NCBI GenBank assembly: GCA_002280485.1
Contig: NCED01000081.1
Coordinates: 1 to 10,354, forward strand
Length of the DNA stretch: 10,354 bases
Reading direction: 5' to 3'
DNA from: Caulobacterales bacterium 32-69-10
GTDB lineage: Bacteria; Pseudomonadota; Alphaproteobacteria; Caulobacterales; Caulobacteraceae
Part shown: one piece after another, positions 1-5,608 of the stretch
How the letters are laid out: each line of letters begins with the position of its first letter
Numbering within the stretch: the stretch's first letter is position 1
Made by a program: the position numbers and the translations under genes
Notes under the pieces: model-generated
Told to the model about the DNA's origin: nothing
The model's database searches: none
Seen by the model: only the letters and a program-made list of their open reading frames with translations

Positions 1-7
1 CATTCCA

Positions 8-721
8 TTGAGCGCGGCGGCTTTTGTAGCCGAGCATGAGGGCCTGCGCCTGGAGTCCTATGCGGACCCGGGCGGGGTATGGACCGTGGGCTATGGCCAC
101 ACGGGGCCGGAAGTCCATGCGGGCCTGCGCATCACGGCGGTGAAGGCGCGGGCGTGGTTGGGCGAGGACCTGGAGGCGGCGGCGGCGCGGCTGCAGGCCG
201 TGGTTCGGCGTGACGCCATCGAGGCCTTGAGCGAGGGGCAATATGCGGCCCTGCTCAGCTTCGTCTTTAATTTGGGCGCCGATCCGAAATGGATCATCTG
301 GAAGCGGCTGAACGCGCGCCGCTTCGACGCCGTGCCGGCGGAGATGATGCGCTTCGTCCATGTGGGGCGCACACGGCTGGCAGGCTTGGTCAACCGGCGT
401 GCGGCCGAGGTGGCGCTGTGGTCGACCGGAGAAGGGGCTGAAGCCCCGCTCCCCTCATCCTATACCCGGATGGAGGCGACGCCGCCGGCGCAGCCTTTGT
501 TCAAGCCGCTGTTTCAGTCTCGCACCGCCATCACCGGGGCGGCGCAGGTGGTGGGCGGCGTCTCGGCCGGCGCCCTGGCGGTGCAGCAGACGGTGGCGCC
601 CTATGCCCAGCAGGCGGCCGTACTGGGCAAGCTGACCGCGGCTCTGGCGGTGTTCCTGGCCGGCTGCGGCGTGGCGCTGCTGGCGATCAAGTGGCTAGAA
701 CGGCGGGAGGCGCGGCGATGA
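8..721 (+). CDS. Phage-type GH24 lysozyme (endolysin) with C-terminal membrane domain; 5' end possibly outside window
   Basis: This enzyme would hydrolyse peptidoglycan glycan strands (muramidase) during phage-type lysis. Counting from the TTG at 8, the catalytic pattern E11-x8-D20-x5-T26 is present, with the motif GGVWTVGYGHT at residues 22-32, exactly as in T4-type lysozymes. The lysozyme domain covers about residues 5-140. A Pro/Ala-rich linker (about 141-170) leads to a moderately hydrophobic stretch (174-192) and a clear transmembrane segment (about 207-227) ending in a basic tail. This tail architecture resembles alphaproteobacterial endolysins with a holin-like C-terminal domain, so the protein may carry its own membrane anchor. 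The frame is still open upstream of the TTG to base 2, so the true start may lie to the left of the window. The stop overlaps the next start (ATGA, 718-721). The lysozyme call is firm; the holin role of the tail is inference. Confidence 0.9.
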   Translation: MSAAAFVAEHEGLRLESYADPGGVWTVGYGHTGPEVHAGLRITAVKARAWLGEDLEAAAARLQAVVRRDAIEALSEGQYAALLSFVFNLGADPKWIIWKRLNARRFDAVPAEMMRFVHVGRTRLAGLVNRRAAEVALWSTGEGAEAPLPSSYTRMEATPPAQPLFKPLFQSRTAITGAAQVVGGVSAGALAVQQTVAPYAQQAAVLGKLTAALAVFLAGCGVALLAIKWLERREARR

Positions 722-1098
722 TCGCGCTCCTCACCCACTGGCGTCTCGGCGCCACCTGCTTGGCGGGGATTGCTGCGGCCCTATTGCTGGCTTTGCTGCA
801 GCATGAACGCCAAGCCCGTACCGAGGCTGAGCGGCGGCTGGACGAGGCTCAGGTTCAGGCCTCAGCCGCGCACGCCCAAGGCGAACTTGAGCAAAGCGCC
901 GGCGCGGCCGCAGCGGCGGCGCAGACCCGCACCGTCCACATCGTGACCCGATCCGAAGAGGCCGCCCATGCCATTGTCGACTTGCCCGGCGCCGACCAGG
1001 CGCTGCCTCAGCCTGTGCGCGACGGCTGGCTTGCTGGCGTGCGTGAGTTGCGCCAGCCCGCCGCGGGCGCCCATTCTGCTGACTCTGCCGGTGGCTGA
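718..1098 (+). CDS. Rz-like inner-membrane spanin (i-spanin)
   Basis: The 126-residue protein has one N-terminal transmembrane segment (about residues 10-27). Next comes a long Ala/Glu/Gln/Arg-rich stretch (about 29-85) likely to form a periplasmic coiled coil, then a Pro-containing tail. This is the architecture of the Rz inner-membrane spanin, which pairs with an outer-membrane lipoprotein to disrupt the outer membrane in the last step of Gram-negative phage lysis. The ATG at 718 overlaps the lysozyme stop by four bases, which argues for translational coupling; a longer version from the GTG at 691 is less likely. A second frame carrying a lipobox starts inside this gene, which strongly supports the spanin call. 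Sequence identity to named Rz families could not be tested, so the call rests on topology and gene order. Confidence 0.75.
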   Translation: MIALLTHWRLGATCLAGIAAALLLALLQHERQARTEAERRLDEAQVQASAAHAQGELEQSAGAAAAAAQTRTVHIVTRSEEAAHAIVDLPGADQALPQPVRDGWLAGVRELRQPAAGAHSADSAGG

Positions 1099-1294
1099 AA
1101 GCTTGCGCGATGCCTGTCCGCGGCCAGGCGGGATCGACGCCGTGAAGACAGTCGGCGAGCTGGCCGCCTTTTCGGTGCGGCAGGAGGCGGCGCTGGCGAT
1201 CTGCGACGCCCGGCGCGCGGCCCTGGTGCAGGGGGCGGACGCGCACAACGCGCTCGTCGCTCAGTTGAGGCCTTCGCCTGAGCGCGGCCGATGA
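968..1294 (+). CDS. Rz1-like outer-membrane lipoprotein spanin (o-spanin), overlapping Rz
   Basis: The 108-residue protein starts inside the Rz-like gene in a different frame. Residues 1-24 form a short signal peptide with two arginines (R11, R12), followed by the lipobox G21-L-L-A-C25, so a mature lipoprotein would begin at Cys25. A Pro-rich stretch (31-53) and a Cys/Pro motif (DACPRP, 48-53) come next; Pro-rich, Cys-containing small lipoproteins are typical of Rz1. The rest (55-100) looks helical and would be the periplasmic part that meets the Rz coiled coil. An AAGAGG-like ribosome binding site lies about 7 bases before the ATG. Overlap with Rz covers 968-1098 and the gene then continues alone, an overlapped rather than fully embedded arrangement. 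Its stop overlaps the next start (ATGA, 1291-1294). The alternative, a chance frame, is made unlikely by the lipobox and gene order. Confidence 0.75.
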   Translation: MPLSTCPAPTRRCLSLCATAGLLACVSCASPPRAPILLTLPVAESLRDACPRPGGIDAVKTVGELAAFSVRQEAALAICDARRAALVQGADAHNALVAQLRPSPERGR

Positions 1295-1446
1295 CGGCCT
1301 CCGCGTGGATCGCAGTGGCGGCCCTCGCCTTGGGGCTGCTCATCCAGTTTGGGGCGGGGCAGCAACTCGGCGAGCTGCGTCACGATGTGAAGAACCTACT
1401 CACCGGCCGGGTGAGGCCGCCGTCGCGGAGAGGCTCCGAGGAGTAG
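1291..1446 (+). CDS. Small single-pass membrane protein of the lysis cassette (51 aa)
   Basis: This short gene runs from the ATG at 1291 to the TAG at 1444-1446. The product has a hydrophobic N-terminal segment (about residues 4-22, beginning TASAWIAVAALALG), then an amphipathic charged stretch (GELRHDVKNLL, 27-37) and a basic Arg/Pro-rich tail (40-48). Four-base overlap with the Rz1-like stop makes it the fourth gene of the lysis cassette. Small proteins with one N-terminal membrane span and a charged cytoplasmic tail occur in phage lysis regions as holins, antiholins or holin-associated factors, but I do not recognise this one. Its stop lies only five bases from the stop of the convergent acetyltransferase gene, so it is the last gene of the cassette. 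The gene is well supported by overlap and topology; its function is not established. Confidence 0.6.
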   Translation: MTASAWIAVAALALGLLIQFGAGQQLGELRHDVKNLLTGRVRPPSRRGSEE

Positions 1447-1451
1447 GCTTT

Positions 1452-1955
1452 TCAGAGACCCTTCTGCATCATGACCACGTCCACCCAGCGCCCTGCTTTG
1501 AAGCCCACGTTGCGCAGTGTTCCCACGGGCTCGAAGCCGAAGGCGGCATGGAGGGCGATGGAGCCGGCGTTCTCCGAGCCGCCGATGACGGCGAGGAGTT
1601 GGCGGACGCCGGCGGCTTCGCAGGCCTCGATCACCGAGGCCAGGAGGGCGCGGCCGATGCCTTGGCCCTGCAGGCCGTCGGCGACATAGACGCTGGTTTC
1701 GGCCGTGTACCGATAGGCCGCGCGGGTGCGAAAGGCGCCGGCGTAGGCGTAGCCGAGGATACGGCCGTCAGTGTTCTCCGCCACCCGCCAGGGCAGGCTG
1801 CGAGCCTCTACGGCGCCCATGCGCTCGACGATGTCTTCGGCGGTGGGCGGGGCCTCCTCGAAGGTGCCGAAGCCGTGCAGCACGTGATGCGCGTAGACGG
1901 CTGAGACGCCGGCGGCGTCTGCAACTGTGGCGGGGCGGACGGTGAAGCCGGTCAC
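1452..1955 (-). CDS. GNAT N-acetyltransferase, phosphinothricin/methionine sulfoximine acetyltransferase type
   Basis: The 167-residue product would transfer acetyl from acetyl-CoA to a small amine, in the cytoplasm. It opens with the family's typical FTVRPATVADA start (residues 4-14) and has a TFEEAPP segment (31-37), the GYAYAG strand (68-73), the acetyl-CoA loop GLQGQGIGRALL (94-105), the SENAGSIALH helix (127-136) and GFEPVGTLRNVGFKAGRW (140-157). Together these match the PAT/bar/YncA-like subfamily, whose members acetylate phosphinothricin, methionine sulfoximine or related amino acids; the real substrate cannot be read from sequence. I chose the GTG at 1955 because a GGGAGAGG-type ribosome binding site precedes it and it overlaps the peptidase stop as GTGA (1952-1955). 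An ATG at 1979 would add eight Gly-rich residues. It is probably co-transcribed and translationally coupled with the peptidase. Confidence 0.88.
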   Translation of the reverse strand: MTGFTVRPATVADAAGVSAVYAHHVLHGFGTFEEAPPTAEDIVERMGAVEARSLPWRVAENTDGRILGYAYAGAFRTRAAYRYTAETSVYVADGLQGQGIGRALLASVIEACEAAGVRQLLAVIGGSENAGSIALHAAFGFEPVGTLRNVGFKAGRWVDVVMMQKGL

Positions 1956-4066
1956 GCCTGGTCCTCTCCCTTTTCCCATCCGCGCTCGATCGCCCAGATG
2001 GCGAAGGCGTAGTCGAGGGCGATCTCCTTGAGGAAGTCGAAACGGCCAGCGGCGCCGCCGTGGCCGGCCTCCATGTTCATCTTGAGCAGGATCGGGGCGG
2101 TCCCCGTCGTGTGGGCGCGCAACGCAGCGACCCACTTGGACGGCTCCCAATAGGTGACGCGGGCGTCGGAGAGGCCGCCAGTGGCCAGCACGGCCGGATA
2201 GGCCTGGGCCGTGACGTTCTCGTACGGCGAATAGCCGGCGATGAGGTCGTAGGCGGCCGGGTCGGTGAGGGGATCGCCCCACTCCGGCCACTCCGGCGGG
2301 GTGAGGGGCAGGGTCGCGTCGCTCATGGTGTTGAGCACGTCGACGAAGGGCACGCCGCCGATGACGCCGGCCCACAGGTCGGGGCGCATATTGGTCACCG
2401 CCCCCATCAGCATCCCCCCCGCCGAGCGGCCTTCCGCGACGATGCGGCCAGCGGCGCCGTACCCGGCTGCGATCAGGGTCTCGGCGCAGGCGATGAAGTC
2501 GATGAAGCTGTTCGGCTTCTTGTCCTTACGGCCGTCGAGGAACCAGCCCCAGCCCTTCTCGGTGCCGCCGCGGATGTGGGCGACGGCATGGATCCAGCCG
2601 CGATCGACGAGGCCCAGGGTGCGGATCGAGAAGTGCGGCTCCATCGGCATGCCGTAGGCGCCGTAGCCGTAGAGCAGTAGCGGCGCCGAGCCGTCGAGGG
2701 GCGTGTCCTTACGCATCAGGACGGTGATCGGAACCTGCGCGCCATCGGGGGCGGCAGCGTAGAGGCGGCGGGCGACATAGGCGGACGGATCGTGGCCGGA
2801 CGGAATGGTCTGGGTCTTGCGCAGGGTGCGCTCGCGGGTGGCCATGTCGTAGTCGAGCCACTGCTTGGGCGTGGTCGGCGACTGGTAGACGAAGCGCATG
2901 ACGGTGGTGGCGAACTCGTGGCCGCCGCCGAGGCTCAAACCGTAAGCTTCCTCATCGAAGGCGACTTCGTGCTCGGCAAGGCTCCTGCGCTCGGTGACGA
3001 CGATGCGGTTCAGGGCGTCGACACGTTCCAGGCGGGCGAGGTGATTCTCGGTGGCGACGAGGCCGGTGATGAAGCGGCCCGGCTGATGGGGGACGAAGTC
3101 GCGCCAGGAGCCGCGGCCGGGGGCGTCCACGTCGGCCCACATCAGCTTGTAGTCCACCGCATCGTCGGCGTTGGTGAGGACGACGAAGCGGCCATCCCAG
3201 TGCTCGATGGAATAGCGCAGGCCGACCTGGCGGGGCTCGACCACCTGAGGTTCGGCGGTAGGGTCGGCGGCGGGGATGATGCGGCTCTCGCTGGTCTCGT
3301 GGTCGCCCAAGCCGATGACGATGAAGCCGCGGCTGGCGGTGAGGCCGACGCTGAGGAACATGCCCTCATCGGGCTCCTCATAGACCAGGACGTCGGAGCC
3401 GGCCCCGCCGCGCGACGGGCGGCGGAAGACCTTGGCCGAGCGGCCGTTCTCGTCGCGCCACACCCAGAACAGCCACTGTGAATCCGGACTGAAGGCGAAA
3501 CTGCCGGTGGCGCTCTCGACCGGGCCGGCGAGCAGCTCGCCCGTCGCCAGTTCCTTGATGTGGATGCGGTAGTACTCCGAGCCCTGGTCGTCGGCGGCGT
3601 AGGCGAAGAGGGCGTGGTCGGGGCTGTGCTCGGCCTCCGAGACCTGGAAGAAGGCGTGGCCCTTGGCCAGGGCGTCGACGTCGAGCAGGACCTCTTCCTC
3701 GCCCCCGGCGCGCGGCCGGCGGGCGTAGACCGGGTGCTGACCTCCGGTCACATAGCGGGCGTAGTATTCGAACGCTCCATCGGGATCGGGAACGGAGGCG
3801 TCGTCCTCCTTGATCCGGCCGCGCATCTCGTGGAACAGCGTCTCCTGCAGCGCCTTGGTCGGGGCCAGCAGGGCATCGGTATAGACGTTCTCCGCCTCCA
3901 GGTGGGTGCGGATATCGGCGCGGAGCAGCTGCGGATCGCGCATCACCGCCTGCCAGTTGTCGTCCTTCATCCAGGCGTAGTCGTCGACGCGAACGCGGCC
4001 GAGCTGCTCGGTGCGGTGGGGGATGCTGGGGGCGACGGGGGGAACGGGGCGAGGGGGCTTCGTCAT
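1952..4066 (-). CDS. ptrB: Oligopeptidase B / S9 family prolyl oligopeptidase
   Basis: The 704-residue length fits the oligopeptidase B family, cytosolic serine peptidases that cleave short peptides after basic residues. The N-terminal part has the family hallmarks HRTEQLGRVRVDDYAWM (17-33) and a QHPVYARRP-like strand (110-118), followed by the beta-propeller (about 70-430). The C-terminal alpha/beta-hydrolase domain (about 440-700) has YGYGAYG (466-472), an AHIRGG motif (496-501) and the catalytic triad: Ser548 in EGRSAGG, Asp634 in GGLSDARV and His669 in EAGHGG. No signal peptide is visible. The start ATG at 4066 gives an N-terminus typical of the family, though its ribosome binding site is weak. 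It is the first gene of an operon with the GNAT gene. It diverges from the toxin-like gene across 125 bases that contain the LexA box, which is closer to the other gene. The symbol reflects family resemblance; basic-residue specificity is not proven. Confidence 0.9.
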   Translation of the reverse strand: MTKPPRPVPPVAPSIPHRTEQLGRVRVDDYAWMKDDNWQAVMRDPQLLRADIRTHLEAENVYTDALLAPTKALQETLFHEMRGRIKEDDASVPDPDGAFEYYARYVTGGQHPVYARRPRAGGEEEVLLDVDALAKGHAFFQVSEAEHSPDHALFAYAADDQGSEYYRIHIKELATGELLAGPVESATGSFAFSPDSQWLFWVWRDENGRSAKVFRRPSRGGAGSDVLVYEEPDEGMFLSVGLTASRGFIVIGLGDHETSESRIIPAADPTAEPQVVEPRQVGLRYSIEHWDGRFVVLTNADDAVDYKLMWADVDAPGRGSWRDFVPHQPGRFITGLVATENHLARLERVDALNRIVVTERRSLAEHEVAFDEEAYGLSLGGGHEFATTVMRFVYQSPTTPKQWLDYDMATRERTLRKTQTIPSGHDPSAYVARRLYAAAPDGAQVPITVLMRKDTPLDGSAPLLLYGYGAYGMPMEPHFSIRTLGLVDRGWIHAVAHIRGGTEKGWGWFLDGRKDKKPNSFIDFIACAETLIAAGYGAAGRIVAEGRSAGGMLMGAVTNMRPDLWAGVIGGVPFVDVLNTMSDATLPLTPPEWPEWGDPLTDPAAYDLIAGYSPYENVTAQAYPAVLATGGLSDARVTYWEPSKWVAALRAHTTGTAPILLKMNMEAGHGGAAGRFDFLKEIALDYAFAIWAIERGWEKGEDQA

Positions 4067-4144
4067 CCCGGATAGATGCGGCGCCTGCGCGGCAGATGAA
4101 AGCCATGCCGGCCATCGCGGCTCAAGATAATGCGCCGGCTTATT

Positions 4145-4159
4145 GTTCTATTTTTGTTC
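4145..4159 (+). promoter_or_regulatory. LexA binding site (SOS box), alphaproteobacterial type GTTC-N7-GTTC
   Basis: A perfect direct repeat GTTC (4145-4148), seven bases TATTTTT, GTTC (4156-4159) lies in the 125-base divergent intergenic region. This is exactly the LexA operator established for Alphaproteobacteria including Caulobacter, and the AT-only spacer is typical. The box ends 32 bases before the ATG at 4192 but lies 78 bases from the peptidase ATG, so the toxin-like gene is the likelier target. A TTGTTC element overlapping the first half-site could act as a -35, with a poor -10 (GTTAAG, 4164-4169), so LexA would block polymerase directly. The exact promoter is not certain. Confidence 0.75.
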
Positions 4160-4191
4160 CATCGTTAAGCTGAAGGGAAGAGAGCTTGAGC

Positions 4192-5157
4192 ATGACGCGA
4201 CCGGATCGGCATTTCTCAGGGTCGGCTGCGCCAAGGGGCAGGGCTCCTCAGCCCGCCTGGATGGACTGGCTGGATCGAAACTCCGCCGCAAAGGCGGTCG
4301 GGGGTACGCTTGCCGGTCTTTCTGGAACCGGTCCCGGCTTCGCCAGGGGCGCCTGGCATCTTGTTGAAGGAGCGGGCGAGGGCCTGAATTTCTTCGGTCG
4401 CCTGCTCGACCCTTATGACGCTCAGTCAAGCCCTCGTGGCCAAGCCGCGTGGGATGCAGTTATCGATGCGGGGCGGCAGGGTATTCGTTACCTCCATAGG
4501 GTGCGAACCAACCCAAGCACAGTTTTGAATGATGCGCACCGCGTGGCCGAAGAGACTAACGCAAAGATCAATCCCGCTGCCGCGAGACAGGGGGACACTT
4601 TCCGCGGAGAACTCCGCCGAAATTTCGACCTTGGACTAAACCGGGGCGAAGCCCTCTTCGATGTCGGGTCAGTGCTTTTTGGGGGCGCCGAATTGAAAGG
4701 TTTGGCCGAATTGGGCCTGCTTCAAAAGAGCGGGACGGCCAAGTATCTTGCTCGCGGCTATCCGCGCGGTCTGTCTGAGTATTTCGCCACTCCTTATGAC
4801 GGTGTGGGGCACCACTATCGAGCGCAATCCAAGGCTTTCCCGAAAACTTTGGGAGGTGGCCCGGTCCCAAGGATTCTTCGAGACAGTCCCTTCAATGTCT
4901 TGAAGCCTACGGGCGTTGATCGCGGAGCGTTCTACGAACGCCATTTCAAGGTTGACCCCTCCTACTACGGCGGAAAAATTCCAGCCGAGTTCGGTGGTGG
5001 TCGTTGGAGCGGTAGAGACCTCGGCTGGCAGAAGTATGGTCCGCTCGGCCGCGGCTTTTATGGTGCTCCGGGCCCCCTCAAAGCCACGGGTGGTGCGGGC
5101 TTGGCTGGTATTGGTGCGCTGGTAGATGCGGGCTGGCAAATGGATCCGCGCAGATGA
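4192..5157 (+). CDS. Putative polymorphic-toxin-like protein with GHH/HNH (Endo VII-like) nuclease C-terminal domain
   Basis: I do not recognise this 321-residue protein as a named family, but its layout resembles polymorphic toxins. The N-terminal half has a Gly/Ala-rich stretch like toxin pre-domains (about 35-72) and a hydrophobic FDVGSVLFGGAELKGL segment (156-171), common just before toxin tips. The C-terminal part (about 180-321) carries GVGHHY (204-209, H207-H208), then SPFNVLKP with N235 and FYERHFKVDP with H251. This H-H...N...H order fits HNH/Endo VII-fold nucleases with a GHH signature. I count 20 K/R and 10 D/E in 181-321, so the domain is basic, as expected of a nucleic-acid cutter. 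There is no signal peptide, PAAR or VgrG part. The ATG at 4192 follows a GAAGGGAAGAGAG stretch; a TTG at 4186 is an alternative. An SOS box precedes it. Nuclease activity is inference. Confidence 0.55.
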   Translation: MTRPDRHFSGSAAPRGRAPQPAWMDWLDRNSAAKAVGGTLAGLSGTGPGFARGAWHLVEGAGEGLNFFGRLLDPYDAQSSPRGQAAWDAVIDAGRQGIRYLHRVRTNPSTVLNDAHRVAEETNAKINPAAARQGDTFRGELRRNFDLGLNRGEALFDVGSVLFGGAELKGLAELGLLQKSGTAKYLARGYPRGLSEYFATPYDGVGHHYRAQSKAFPKTLGGGPVPRILRDSPFNVLKPTGVDRGAFYERHFKVDPSYYGGKIPAEFGGGRWSGRDLGWQKYGPLGRGFYGAPGPLKATGGAGLAGIGALVDAGWQMDPRR

Positions 5158-5576
5158 AGATCAAGCCCTGGGCCAAATGCACATCGAGCTTGCCGACCGA
5201 CGAGATCGAAACTGAGGACGGGAGAGATTTCGTTCAATACGGCGGGAAAAGTGTTGCGAAGGCGATTGCGGAGGACTTGAGCGCTTTCGGATGCGCCGTC
5301 GAAGCGCCCCAGCATGCCCACGAACATGGGTGGGAATGCAGCTTTAAGTTCCAAGGTCGAAGCCTGTGGTTTCAGGTCACCTTGATAGATGACTACTACC
5401 TGGTTTTCGAGGACGTGACTTTTTGGGCCAGCAAGTCGCGGCCGCACGCTGCGTACGTCGAGTTTATGAGGCGGGTTGGGCCGGCTCTGCGGCAGGACAT
5501 CCGCTTGGAAAACCTGCGCTGGTACGTCGAGCCTGACGACGGCTCGGAAGGAGCGCAGGAACCGGTGACCGAGTAA
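5154..5576 (+). CDS. Putative cognate immunity protein (acidic, 140 aa)
   Basis: No known family is recognised with certainty. The start ATG overlaps the toxin-like stop as ATGA (5154-5157), so the two are translationally coupled in the toxin-then-immunity order typical of bacteriocin and polymorphic toxin loci. I count 24 Asp/Glu against 15 Lys/Arg, so the protein is acidic, complementary to the basic C-terminal domain upstream, as with DNase colicins and their immunity proteins. Visible features are a predicted helix (about 31-46, KSVAKAIAEDL), an aromatic beta-rich core (HGWECSFKFQGRSLWFQV, 58-75; DDYYLVFEDVTFW, 79-91), a second helix (98-113) and an acidic tail (126-140). No membrane segment or signal peptide is present, so it would act in the cytoplasm. 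The immunity role rests on position, size and charge only; a small accessory or chaperone protein is the alternative. Confidence 0.5.
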   Translation: MKIKPWAKCTSSLPTDEIETEDGRDFVQYGGKSVAKAIAEDLSAFGCAVEAPQHAHEHGWECSFKFQGRSLWFQVTLIDDYYLVFEDVTFWASKSRPHAAYVEFMRRVGPALRQDIRLENLRWYVEPDDGSEGAQEPVTE

Positions 5577-5608
5577 TTGGCATACCCCTTTAGCTGGTCT
5601 CACGCCCC

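Noticed and set aside
1426..1452. Hairpin CGGAG-AGG-CTCCG followed by a short T run as a terminator for the lysis genes
   Set aside because: The stem is only five pairs, the T tract is four bases and not adjacent, and the stem lies inside the last lysis gene.
1305..1904. Long + strand open frame of 199 codons
   Set aside because: It lies antisense to the GNAT gene, whose motifs are unmistakable; the product is low-complexity and fits no family.
1956..2375. N-terminal extension of the GNAT frame upstream of the GTG at 1955
   Set aside because: It overlaps the catalytic end of the peptidase and is Arg/Pro/His-rich, typical of an out-of-frame shadow in GC-rich DNA.
2510..2526. GTTC-N7-TGTC as a second SOS box
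   Set aside because: The second half-site does not match, and the position is inside the peptidase coding sequence.
4067..4144. A tail end of msrB on the far side of the toxin block (simple insertion)
   Set aside because: The 78 bases show no MsrB-like coding on the - strand and are too short for the missing ~110 residues.
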